Shown in pieces: positions 17,052 through 24,207 of a stretch of 64,000 bases of DNA; position 1 is the first letter of the stretch, and the number at the start of each line of letters is the position of its first letter. This DNA is from Cryptosporangium phraense (GTDB taxonomy: Bacteria; Actinomycetota; Actinomycetes; Mycobacteriales; Cryptosporangiaceae): positions 124,001 to 188,000 of the forward strand of contig NZ_VIRS01000019.1 in the NCBI RefSeq assembly GCF_006912135.1. The letters run 5' to 3'. A program made the position numbers and the translations under genes. Below the pieces are notes generated by a model. That model worked only from the letters and a program-made list of their open reading frames with translations, did not search any database and was not told the origin of the DNA.

Positions 17052-18070
17052 CAGCCCTGAGGGTGCTTCCCGGCGCGGACCTGGGTGAGCGCGCCCAGCG
17101 CGCCGTCCAGGCTCTGCACCCGGACCAGCTCGAGGCCCTGGGGGGCCGAACCCTTGGCCTCGAGGCAGTTGTCGGCCGGCACCAGGAACACGGTGGCGCC
17201 GGCCCGGCGGGCGGCGAACATCTTCTGTGAGATGCCGCCGATCGCGCCGACGTTGCCCTCGTCGTCGATCTCACCCGTGCCCGCGATGAAGATGCCGCCG
17301 GTGAGGTCCTCGGGCTCGATCTTGTCGATCACCGCCAGCGCGAACATCAGGCCGGCCGACGGGCCGCCGATCTTGTCCAGGTCGAACGACACCTGGAACG
17401 GGTGCGGCTGCTCGTCCTTCGTCTCGATCTTGAGCAGCGGACGCCCGTCCTGGCCGCCCGGGGCGAGCGTGACGGTCGCGGTGCCCTTGGTGGTGCCGCG
17501 CTGGTAGCCGATCTTGACGTCCTGACCGGCCTTCTTGGTGCCGAGCAGCTCGCGCAGCTTCTGGCCGCTGGTGACCGCCGCGCCGTCGACCGACGTCAGA
17601 ATGTCCTGGGCGGCGAGCTTGCCGGTCGACGGGGAGTCGGGCTGGACGGTGCTGACCGTCACCTTCACCGGGTAGCCGAGCTCGCGCAGCGCGGAGGTCT
17701 CGGCCGAGGTCTGGGACTGCTTGAACGCCTGCGCGTTCTCCTGGTTGACCTTCTCCCGGCTCTCCCCCGGCGGGTAGACGACGTCCCTGGGCACCACGGC
17801 GACGCTGCCGTCGAACCAGCCGACCAGCGCGTTCCCGAGGTTGAGGTCGGGGCTGACCGAGACCGTGGTCAGGTTCAGGTGGCCCTTGGACGTGCTGGTC
17901 TTCGTGCCGGTGATCGTGATGATCTCTTTGCCATCGCGCTCACCGAGCGTGTTGACCGTCGGGCCGGGGCCGAGGGCGACGTACGGCACGGGGAGCAGCG
18001 CCATTCCCAGCGAGAGGATCAGCGCGAGAATGGCGCCCACGAACACCGTCAAGCCGCGCCGCAACATCAT
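17048..18070 (-). CDS. PDZ domain and Lon (S16) protease domain membrane protein, YlbL type
   Basis: A 340-residue membrane-anchored protease. Residues 5-30 form the single N-terminal helix (LTVFVGAILALILSLGMALL). The PDZ domain covers about 130-210 (VQPDSPSTGKL, DILTSVDGAAV). The S16 protease domain follows: the catalytic Ser lies in KIGGPSAGLMFAL near residue 243 and the Lys in GAIGGISQKMFAARRAG near residue 290. There is no AAA+ domain, so proteolysis is ATP independent, probably on the outer face of the membrane. Substrates are unknown. Two consecutive ATGs are possible starts. It is followed upstream by the SDR gene with a 23-bp gap. Confidence 0.93.
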   Translation of the reverse strand: MMLRRGLTVFVGAILALILSLGMALLPVPYVALGPGPTVNTLGERDGKEIITITGTKTSTSKGHLNLTTVSVSPDLNLGNALVGWFDGSVAVVPRDVVYPPGESREKVNQENAQAFKQSQTSAETSALRELGYPVKVTVSTVQPDSPSTGKLAAQDILTSVDGAAVTSGQKLRELLGTKKAGQDVKIGYQRGTTKGTATVTLAPGGQDGRPLLKIETKDEQPHPFQVSFDLDKIGGPSAGLMFALAVIDKIEPEDLTGGIFIAGTGEIDDEGNVGAIGGISQKMFAARRAGATVFLVPADNCLEAKGSAPQGLELVRVQSLDGALGALTQVRAGKHPQGC

Positions 18071-18093
18071 GGGCGTCAGAGTATCCGCGTTCT

Positions 18094-19182
18094 CTATCGG
18101 CGGTTCTTGCGGTTGCGTCTGGCCCGACGGACGAGCGCCGCGGTGCCGACCAGGGCGACCGAGACGCCGGCGGCCGCCCCGCCGGCCACCGCCGCGCCCT
18201 TGACCGTGATCCGCAGCGGGCGTCCCTGAGCCCAGCTGTTCAACGCCTCCTCGTTCGTGTACGCGGGTTCCCAGCCCGCCGCGCGCAGCCGCTCGGCGTC
18301 GACCGCCCAGGGGTGCATGAGGTAGTCGAGCTGACTGGCCGGGTCGCCGCTGACGCCCTGGGCGTGCAACCGGGTGGCGGTGCCGACGGCAGCGTCGGCC
18401 GGGAGCTCCACCCGGCGACGGCCGAGGATCCGCTCGACCTCGGTCTGCTCGAGCCACCCCTCCGAGCCGACGTTGAGCGGACCGGTGAGCCGGGCCAGCA
18501 CGGTCGTGAGCACGGCGCCGGCGAGGTCTTCGGAGTGGCAGAACTGCCAGATCGGCTTGGTGCCCTTGACGACCAGCAGGCGGGGCCCGTCGAGCGCGCC
18601 GCCGGCCGGGTGGTCGATGCCCCGCCCGACGACGGTCGCCGGCCGCAGGAGCGCGGTTTCCACCTGTGGATACATACGCCCTGCGCGAACAGCGAACTCC
18701 TCGACCGCGAGGAGATCGTCGAGCGCGCTGCCGTCGGGGTGGGCGCGCTTCTCGTGGTCGTCAGGGATCGGGACCGGGTTGTCGGCCCGCGCGCCGTAGA
18801 CCTTCGCACTCGACAGGAGCACGACGTGCCGGACACCCGTCGCGGCCGCTGCGGTCAGCGCCACCGAGGCCCCGGTGACCGTGCGTCGGCGCTGCTCAGC
18901 GCGGTCGAGGGCCGGGTCGTCGGCGTTGGCGACGTGCACCAGCGTGTCGACCCGGTGCAGCGCGGACGACAGCCCGGGGTCGGTCGGGTCGGCCTTGCGC
19001 CAGCGGACGGTGGGCACGCCGGGCTTCTTCGTGTCGAGCGCGATCACCTGCCGGATGCCGTCGGCACCGGCCAACCGTCGGCACACGGCCTGGCCGATCG
19101 GGGACGCGGCGCCGGTCACCGCGACCGTCAGGCCCGCTGACGGGGCCGCGGCGGCCCGTGCCGCCCGGAGGGGGCGGGTCAT
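18094..19182 (-). CDS. NAD-dependent epimerase/dehydratase family (SDR) protein with C-terminal membrane helix
   Basis: A 362-residue extended SDR. The Rossmann glycine motif TGAASPIGQAV lies near residue 24, an aspartate for NAD in IALDTK near 50, and HVVLLSSAKVYGARAD near 120 holds the Ser and a Tyr, with YGxxK replaced by YGARA. The active-site Lys is therefore missing and catalysis is doubtful. A hydrophobic helix near residues 330-350 and a basic tail (RRARRNRKNRR) suggest membrane association. It is upstream of the PDZ/Lon gene on the same strand, a pairing seen in other actinobacteria. The substrate is unknown. Confidence 0.85.
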   Translation of the reverse strand: MTRPLRAARAAAAPSAGLTVAVTGAASPIGQAVCRRLAGADGIRQVIALDTKKPGVPTVRWRKADPTDPGLSSALHRVDTLVHVANADDPALDRAEQRRRTVTGASVALTAAAATGVRHVVLLSSAKVYGARADNPVPIPDDHEKRAHPDGSALDDLLAVEEFAVRAGRMYPQVETALLRPATVVGRGIDHPAGGALDGPRLLVVKGTKPIWQFCHSEDLAGAVLTTVLARLTGPLNVGSEGWLEQTEVERILGRRRVELPADAAVGTATRLHAQGVSGDPASQLDYLMHPWAVDAERLRAAGWEPAYTNEEALNSWAQGRPLRITVKGAAVAGGAAAGVSVALVGTAALVRRARRNRKNRR

Positions 19183-19226
19183 GACGGGCCTACCAGAGCT
19201 ACGGTTGACAGCATGGTGAGCCAGTC

Positions 19227-20435
19227 ATGACCGACATCCCGTTCGGCTTCGCGCTTCCGGGGGGCCAACCCAACCCCAATGACCCGCAGTGGGCAGCGAT
19301 GATGGCTCAACTGCAGCAGATCCTCTCGTCGTCTCAGTCTGACGGAACGGTCAACTGGGACCTCGCCAAACAGGTCGCCACCGGGCTGGCGCGGGAGAGC
19401 GACCGTTCGCTCACCGCCGCCGAGCGCACCGAAGCGGTGGACGCGCTCCGGCTCGCCGATGTCTGGCTCGACCTGGTCACCAGTCTGCCTTCTGGCGTCT
19501 CCCATGCGGTGGGGTGGAGCCAGCTCGAGTGGATCGACGCGACGATCCCGACCTGGAAGCGGCTCTGTGACCCGCTGGCCGAACGGGTCGTCGGCGCGAT
19601 GAGCAAGATGCTGCCGGCCGAGGCGGCCGCGCAGCTCGGTCCGATGACCGGGATGCTGGCCGGCATCGGCGGCATGATGTTCGGCGGTCAGGTCGGGCAG
19701 GGTATCGGCCAGCTCTCCGGCGAGGTGCTCACGTCGTCCGACATCGGGCTGCCGCTGGGGCCGGCCGGCACCGCGGCCCTGTTGCCGGCGAACCTGGCGG
19801 CGTTCAGCGAAGGACTGGGGCAGCCGGCCGACCAGGTGCGGCTCTACGTCGCGCTGCGCGAGGCGGCGCACGCTCGGTTGTTCGGGCACGTGACCTGGAT
19901 CCGGGCGCACGTCCTGGATGCGGTCGACGCCTACGCGCGGGGCATCACGGTCGACCCGGAGACGATCGAGCGGGCGGTTCGGGAGATCGACCCGCAGGAT
20001 CCGGAGTCGATGCAGCAGGCGCTGACCGGCGGGATGTTCACGCCCGAGGACACGCCCGCGCAGCAGGCCGCGCTGGCTCGCCTGGAGACCGCGCTGGCGC
20101 TGATCGAGGGCTGGGTCTCGCACGTGGTCGATCGCGTCGCCGCCGAGCGCCTCCCGGGCGCGGCCGCGCTCACCGAGACGTTCCGCCGCCGCCGCGCCGA
20201 GGGTGGCCCGGCCGAGCAGACGTTCGCGACGCTGGTGGGCCTGGAGTTGCGTCCGCGGAGGCTGCGGGATGCCGCGACGCTGTGGAGCGCGCTGCTGGAG
20301 CATCGGGGTGCGGAGGGGCGCGACGCGGTGTGGGCGCACCCTGACCTGGTGCCGACGTCGTCGGATCTGGATGACCCGGAGGCGTTCGCCCGCCAGGACG
20401 ATGGCCCGGATTTCGATATCAGCGAGTTGGAGTAG
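19227..20435 (+). CDS. zinc-dependent metalloprotease-type protein, DUF2342
   Basis: A 402-residue protein of the DUF2342/zincin-like family that is conserved across actinobacteria. The family block REAAHARLFGHVTWIRAHV lies near residue 210 and is preceded by a glycine/methionine-rich loop (LAGIGGMMFGGQVGQGIG) that could be membrane-active. The classical HExxH is absent; the conserved R-E-A-A-H motif provides Glu and His in another order. A C-terminal acidic tail ends DISELE. Proteolysis has not been shown by this sequence and the annotation is family based. ATG 19227 is used. It is the last gene before the first repeat desert. Confidence 0.88.
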   Translation: MTDIPFGFALPGGQPNPNDPQWAAMMAQLQQILSSSQSDGTVNWDLAKQVATGLARESDRSLTAAERTEAVDALRLADVWLDLVTSLPSGVSHAVGWSQLEWIDATIPTWKRLCDPLAERVVGAMSKMLPAEAAAQLGPMTGMLAGIGGMMFGGQVGQGIGQLSGEVLTSSDIGLPLGPAGTAALLPANLAAFSEGLGQPADQVRLYVALREAAHARLFGHVTWIRAHVLDAVDAYARGITVDPETIERAVREIDPQDPESMQQALTGGMFTPEDTPAQQAALARLETALALIEGWVSHVVDRVAAERLPGAAALTETFRRRRAEGGPAEQTFATLVGLELRPRRLRDAATLWSALLEHRGAEGRDAVWAHPDLVPTSSDLDDPEAFARQDDGPDFDISELE

Positions 20436-20676
20436 GGGTTCGGGTTTCTTGGGCAGCGGGGGGAGCGGGCGCGGTAGCGGAGCGGGTTTTGCCGCGAAGT
20501 GGGGTGACCTTCGGCCGCCGGGTGCCCCGGCCGGGCGGTGTAGTCGCCTAAGAGGCCTGGATGCGTCCGGGTGGCGGTGGGCCCAGGGAAGTGGTTCGGG
20601 GGAGTTTCGGCGTACGAAAGTGGCTCCGCGGATAGAGAAGGGGCCGCGCGGCCGAGAGGTGGTTCGGGCGTAGGCC

Positions 20677-20886
20677 GGGTTGCCCGCGGCTGGGTTGCCC
20701 GCGACCGGGTTGCCCGCGGCCGGGCGGCCCGCGACCGACCGACCCGTCACCGGGCGACCCGCGATGAGGCGGCCCACGGCCGGGCGATCCGCGACCGCGC
20801 GATCCGCGACCGCGCGATCCGCGACCAGGCGGCTTGAGGCTGGGCGGCCCGTGACCAGACGGCACGTGGCCGGGCGGCTCATGACG
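20677..20886. repeat. degenerate 15-bp tandem array, 14 units
   Basis: Fourteen consecutive units stay exactly in phase, for example GGGTTGCCCGCGACC, GGGCGGCCCGCGACC and GGGCGATCCGCGACC. Two adjacent units (20797 and 20812) are identical and the ends are more divergent, as expected for unequal exchange followed by drift. The period is a multiple of three, which explains the long open frames. Confidence 0.9.
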
Positions 20887-21112
20887 CAGCAACGTGCGGC
20901 CGGCGGGCTGTGGCCGGGGGCTGAGCCGGGTGGCCGTGTGCTGGGTGGCGGCGCGGTCGCTTGTTCGAGTGGGCCGCGGCTGGCTGGGCGCGTTGGCGCA
21001 AATCGGTGCGTTTGGGCGGCTCAGGGCCCGCGGCGATGCGCCCTATTGATCCGGACACGCCCAGCGCTCAAGGGCCGGGCGAAACGACTCGCTGGAGTCC
21101 GGCAGCGTCGGA

Positions 21113-21264
21113 GGTGGCCGCGGAGCGACGTGGTGGCCGCGGAGCGACATGGTGGCCGCGGAGCGACATGGTGGCCGCGGAGCGACATGGTGGCCGCGGA
21201 GCGACATGGTGGCCGCGGAGCGACATGGTGGCCGCGGAGCGACATGGTGGCCGCGGAGCGAGGT
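21113..21264. repeat. 19-bp tandem array, 8 units
   Basis: The unit is GGTGGCCGCGGAGCGACAT. Units 2-7 (21132-21245) are identical; the first and last differ only in their final 3 bases. A period of 19 shifts the reading frame with each unit, so the array is not coding. Each unit contains the palindrome CCGCGG. High identity points to recent expansion. Confidence 0.97.
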
Positions 21265-21615
21265 GGTGGTCGGCGTACCCGCGGGGCGGCTCACCGCCGC
21301 GGTGGTGGTGCGCTCGCCGGATACGACGCGGACGCACCCACGGTGGCCGGTGAGACCGAAGCCGGGCACGACCGCCAGCGGCGGCAAGACCTAAGCCAGG
21401 CAAAACCTCGCCCACCCAACCCCCTGCGGGCCCTGACTCGCCGTCCCCGGCCTGCCGAACCGGCCCGCGCCCGCCAGCCACCCGCCCGACCCGGCCCCGC
21501 GCCCGGCCCACCCCGGCCCGCCCGGTCCTGCGCCCGGCCCGCCCGGTCCTGCGCCCGCCCGGTCCTGCGCCCGCCCGGCCGGGCCGGAACCCGCCGGGCC
21601 GAACACGCCGCTCGG

Positions 21616-22167
21616 CTACGCGCCCAGGGCCGGATCGGCCTCGTCTGAGAGGTCTAGGGACGCTGCGGCAGCTACGCCCTCCAGGTAGCCCCGTGCCCGC
21701 TGGGCCCGTGGGTACCTCTCCACCAGCTCCCAGAAATCAGCGCCGTGGCCCGGGATCCGCAAGTGCACCAGCTCGTGGACCAGGACGTAGTCGATCACCC
21801 AATCGGGCATCCCTCGCAGACGGGACGAGAGGCGGATCGTGCCCTCGGCCGGGGTGCAGGAGCCCCAGCGGCCGCGTTGGTTGCTGACCCACCGGACGCT
21901 CACCGGACGGACCTCGTCGTCCAGGTACAGGTGCGCCAGGCGGAGCGCTCGGGCCTCTAGTTCGGCGTCTCCGCGCGGGCGGCGGGAACGGCGGTCTCGG
22001 GCGTCCAGGCGCGCGAGCATCTTCTTGACCCACTCGCGCTCTTCGACGGCGCTGAAGCGGGCCGGGATCAGCACGACAACCGTGTCACCGTCTCGATACG
22101 CGGCGACGGTGCGGCGCCGACGCGCGCTGCGCCGGACCTGCACGGTGAGCGGGTGACCGGGGTCCAT
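21616..22167 (-). CDS. YgjP-like metal-dependent hydrolase (DUF45)
   Basis: A 183-residue protein of the YgjP/DUF45 (SprT-related) zinc peptidase family. The zinc motif VHELVHLRIPGHGADFW near residue 130 gives HExxH plus a downstream His. Other family blocks are VRWVSNQRGRWGSCTPAEGTIRLSSRL and PDWVIDYVLVHEL. The N-terminal region (VQVRRSARRRRTVAAYRDGDTVVVLIP) is the usual lead strand set. It is a single-domain cytoplasmic enzyme of unknown substrate. ATG 22167 is used. It is divergent from DUF5679 across a 590-bp region and its stop faces desert 1. Confidence 0.92.
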   Translation of the reverse strand: MDPGHPLTVQVRRSARRRRTVAAYRDGDTVVVLIPARFSAVEEREWVKKMLARLDARDRRSRRPRGDAELEARALRLAHLYLDDEVRPVSVRWVSNQRGRWGSCTPAEGTIRLSSRLRGMPDWVIDYVLVHELVHLRIPGHGADFWELVERYPRAQRARGYLEGVAAAASLDLSDEADPALGA

Positions 22168-22216
22168 AGAGGCACGCTAGCCCCCGACATGGCGGTCCGT
22201 CTGCCGTGTCGTGAAT

Positions 22217-22241
22217 CCTGTGGACAAGCCTCCTCCACAGG
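22217..22241. promoter_or_regulatory. DnaA-box-like sequence inside an inverted repeat
   Basis: CCTGTGGA and TCCACAGG form an 8-bp inverted repeat with a 9-base spacer. The left arm extends to TGTGGACAA (22219-22227), whose complement TTGTCCACA is the actinobacterial DnaA-box consensus. Confidence 0.4.
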
Positions 22242-22418
22242 GTGGATGTCCTCCGCGACGCCCCTCACAGGAGGCCCGTTACACACCCTTGGATCGCTCC
22301 CGGCGTTGACGTCCGGGCCGGTCCCGAATAGCGTAAGGGCCCCTGTGGCGACCGTCCGCCCCGGCACGTGGGGAAGGTGACGGGACGGGCGCCGTCCAGG
22401 GGCCCTTCTGCGCCCACG

Positions 22419-22481
22419 CGCGGCCACCGCCGCGCAGCCCGCGGCCACCGCCACCCAGCCCGCGGCCACCCCCACACCGCG
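22419..22481. repeat. 21-bp tandem repeat, 3 units
   Basis: Three units begin CGCGGCCACC at 22419, 22440 and 22461. The units diverge in their second half. A fourth related CGCGGCCACG lies about 65 bases further on. Confidence 0.8.
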
Positions 22482-22759
22482 ACTACCGCCGTGCGGCGCG
22501 TGGCATCGCCGCGCAGCACGGCCAGCGTCGCCCGCCCGCGGCCACGCCGCTCGAGCGACCGCCTCGGCGCCCTCTTCGGCGCTCGCCGAGCGCCGGACCC
22601 GCCCGGACGCGCCAACCCGCCTCACAGCGCATTTCAAGGGTCGACACGGTGAATTATCCCGGCGAGCCCCTTAACAGTTATGCCCGTTTTGCCGGATAAG
22701 GTCGGGCGATCCGACGGAGCTGTCACCGTCGGCCGACCCTGTCCAGCCGAGGAGGCACT

Positions 22760-22912
22760 GTGGCCGACACTTACAACGGCTACTGCGTGAAGTGCAAAGA
22801 GAAGCGTGACTTCGAAGGTGAGGTCACCACGAGTGAATCCGGGCGCCGGATGGCGAAGGGATCCTGCCCGGTATGCGGTACCAAGATGAACCGCATCCTC
22901 GGCAAGGCCTGA
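22760..22912 (+). CDS. DUF5679 small zinc-ribbon protein
   Basis: A 50-residue protein with two CxxC pairs: YCVKCKEKRDF at residues 8-18 and SCPVCGTKMNRILGK near the end. This is a treble-clef/zinc-ribbon of the DUF5679 family. GTG 22760 has AGGAGG at 22749-22754. Small size and basic charge suggest RNA, DNA or protein binding, but no role is known. It stands before the ThiF-like gene in the same direction, a conserved actinobacterial arrangement. An 11-bp terminator follows, so cotranscription with the ThiF-like gene would require readthrough. Confidence 0.9.
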   Translation: MADTYNGYCVKCKEKRDFEGEVTTSESGRRMAKGSCPVCGTKMNRILGKA

Positions 22913-22935
22913 GTCTCCCGCGCCTCGCGTCGATG

Positions 22936-22961
22936 GCGGCCCGCTCCTTCGAGCGGGCCGC
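22936..22961 (+). terminator. terminator after DUF5679
   Basis: GCGGCCCGCTC pairs perfectly with GAGCGGGCCGC around a CTTC tetraloop, 24 bases after the stop. No T-tract follows. The next 160 bases repeat fragments of the stem and the motif CCCGAACGA several times. Confidence 0.75.
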
Positions 22962-23189
22962 CGCCAGCTCCCCCGAACGACCGCGCCGCCGGCCCGCTCC
23001 CTCAAGCGAGCCCGCCGCCAGCCCGCTCCCCCGAACGAGGCCGCCGCCAGCCGGTCCCCGAACGACCGCGCCGCCAGCCTGCGCTCCCGAACGAGCGCCG
23101 CAACCGGCCTCCGAACGAGCCCGCCACAACCCCCGCCCCCTGTGGACGACCAACACGCGCACCCGCCCGATCGCGGCACCCTCTTCGGC

Positions 23190-24203
23190 ATGCGCCCTCT
23201 CCTCGTCCCCGCGCTCTCCCGGCTCTGGCGGGACGCCACCACCCTCCAGCTCGGCGTCGATCCCGAGCGCGCCGTCGTGCTCACCGCCGTCGACCCGCCG
23301 CTGGCCACGTTCCTCACCTCCCTCGACGGCCGGAGAACGCTCGACGCCGTCCTCGCCGCCGCTCCACCCGGCATCCAGGCCGCCGAGCTGATCGGCCGCC
23401 TGCTGGCCCGCGGCGCGATCGTCGACGCCGCCACGCTGACCCCCAGCGCCGACACCGCCATAGCGGCCCACCTCGCCTCGGCGCTGCTCACCCACGGTCC
23501 CGAGGCCGCCGACCGGGTCACCGCCCGCCGCCGGGCCCACGTCCTGGTCCGCTGCAAAGGACGCGTCGGGCCGCTGGTCGCCGCACTGCTCGCCGCGGGC
23601 GGCGTCGGCCGGGTGACGGTCACCGGATCCGGCGTCGTCGCCCCGGACGACGTCACGGTCGGCGGCCTGGGGCCGGACGACGTCGGCCGGCCGTACGTCC
23701 TCGCCACGATCGACGCGATCAGAAAGGCCGCACCGACCGTCGACACCAGCGCCAACAGCACGCCGGACTTCGTCGTGCTCGCCGCCGGCCCCCTGCCGCT
23801 CCCGGCCGACCAGGTGCGCTGGACGTCGAGCGGCGTGCCGCACCTGCCGGTCCTCCTCCGGGACGGCGTGGCGATCGTCGGGCCGCTGGTCGTCCCGGGC
23901 CGCACGGCCTGCCTGAGCTGTGTCGAGGCTCACCGGCGCGACCGCGACCCGGCCTGGCCGGTACTCGCCGCTCAATTGGCGACCGAGCGGAAGCCCGAGC
24001 TCGCCGACGCGTCGGTCGTCAGCATCGGGGCCGCACTCGCCGCGGCCGAGACCACCGGTCACCTGGAAGGAGTGCCCACCGCCGCGCTCGGCGTCTCGCT
24101 CGAGGCGGGGCCGCCGGGCGTCCCGCTGAGGCAGCGTCCGTGGCCTCCGCACCCGCGCTGCGGATGTCTCCCCGGCAGTTCTGCCGCGGGCGCGCGACAA
24201 TAG
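23190..24203 (+). CDS. ThiF/E1-like protein, TOMM cyclodehydratase N-terminal type, probably non-adenylating
   Basis: A 337-residue protein. Residues 1-115 resemble the leader-binding part of azoline cyclodehydratases (LRPLL-type start, VDPERAVVLTAVDPPLATFLTSLDG). Residues about 120-290 resemble ThiF/MoeB. The nucleotide loop that reads GAGGLG in active E1 proteins is CKGRVG here, and the following acidic nucleotide-binding position is also lost. A zinc site remains (CLSCVEAHRRDRD near residue 245 and HPRCGC near the end). No precursor peptide, YcaO or dehydrogenase is nearby. ATG 23190 is preferred; GTG 23142 is possible. The gene lies next to an ABC1 kinase, as in mycobacteria. Confidence 0.8.
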   Translation: MRPLLVPALSRLWRDATTLQLGVDPERAVVLTAVDPPLATFLTSLDGRRTLDAVLAAAPPGIQAAELIGRLLARGAIVDAATLTPSADTAIAAHLASALLTHGPEAADRVTARRRAHVLVRCKGRVGPLVAALLAAGGVGRVTVTGSGVVAPDDVTVGGLGPDDVGRPYVLATIDAIRKAAPTVDTSANSTPDFVVLAAGPLPLPADQVRWTSSGVPHLPVLLRDGVAIVGPLVVPGRTACLSCVEAHRRDRDPAWPVLAAQLATERKPELADASVVSIGAALAAAETTGHLEGVPTAALGVSLEAGPPGVPLRQRPWPPHPRCGCLPGSSAAGARQ

Positions 24204-24207
24204 AGAG

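Larger units (their letters stand above)
20436..21615. other. gene desert 1, repeat-filled, between tail-to-tail genes
   Basis: No credible gene is present in 1.18 kb. Open frames exist on both strands but change frame across the repeats and have Arg/Gly/Pro-only composition. The segment contains a 15-bp array, a 19-bp array and, near 21480-21610, a run of short GCCCGCCCGG-like repeats. Neither flanking gene has a recognisable terminator at its end. Confidence 0.8.
22168..22759. other. 590-bp divergent intergenic region with GC-rich repeats
   Basis: No credible gene. It contains a DnaA-box-like site (22217-22241), a 21-bp triplet repeat (22419-22481) and, near 22660-22700, a less GC-rich stretch (TTAACAGTTATG, TTTTGCCGGATAAGG) that is the likely promoter zone of the DUF5679 gene. 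The reading frames crossing the repeats are Arg/Pro/His-rich and look like noise. Confidence 0.6.

Noticed and set aside
21113-21264. CRISPR array
   Set aside because: The 19-bp units follow each other without spacers, and no cas gene is present in the window.
22368-22652. 94-codon frame in the YgjP/DUF5679 intergenic region
   Set aside because: Its Arg/Pro/His composition follows from the 21-bp repeats, and it has no ribosome site or homologous pattern.
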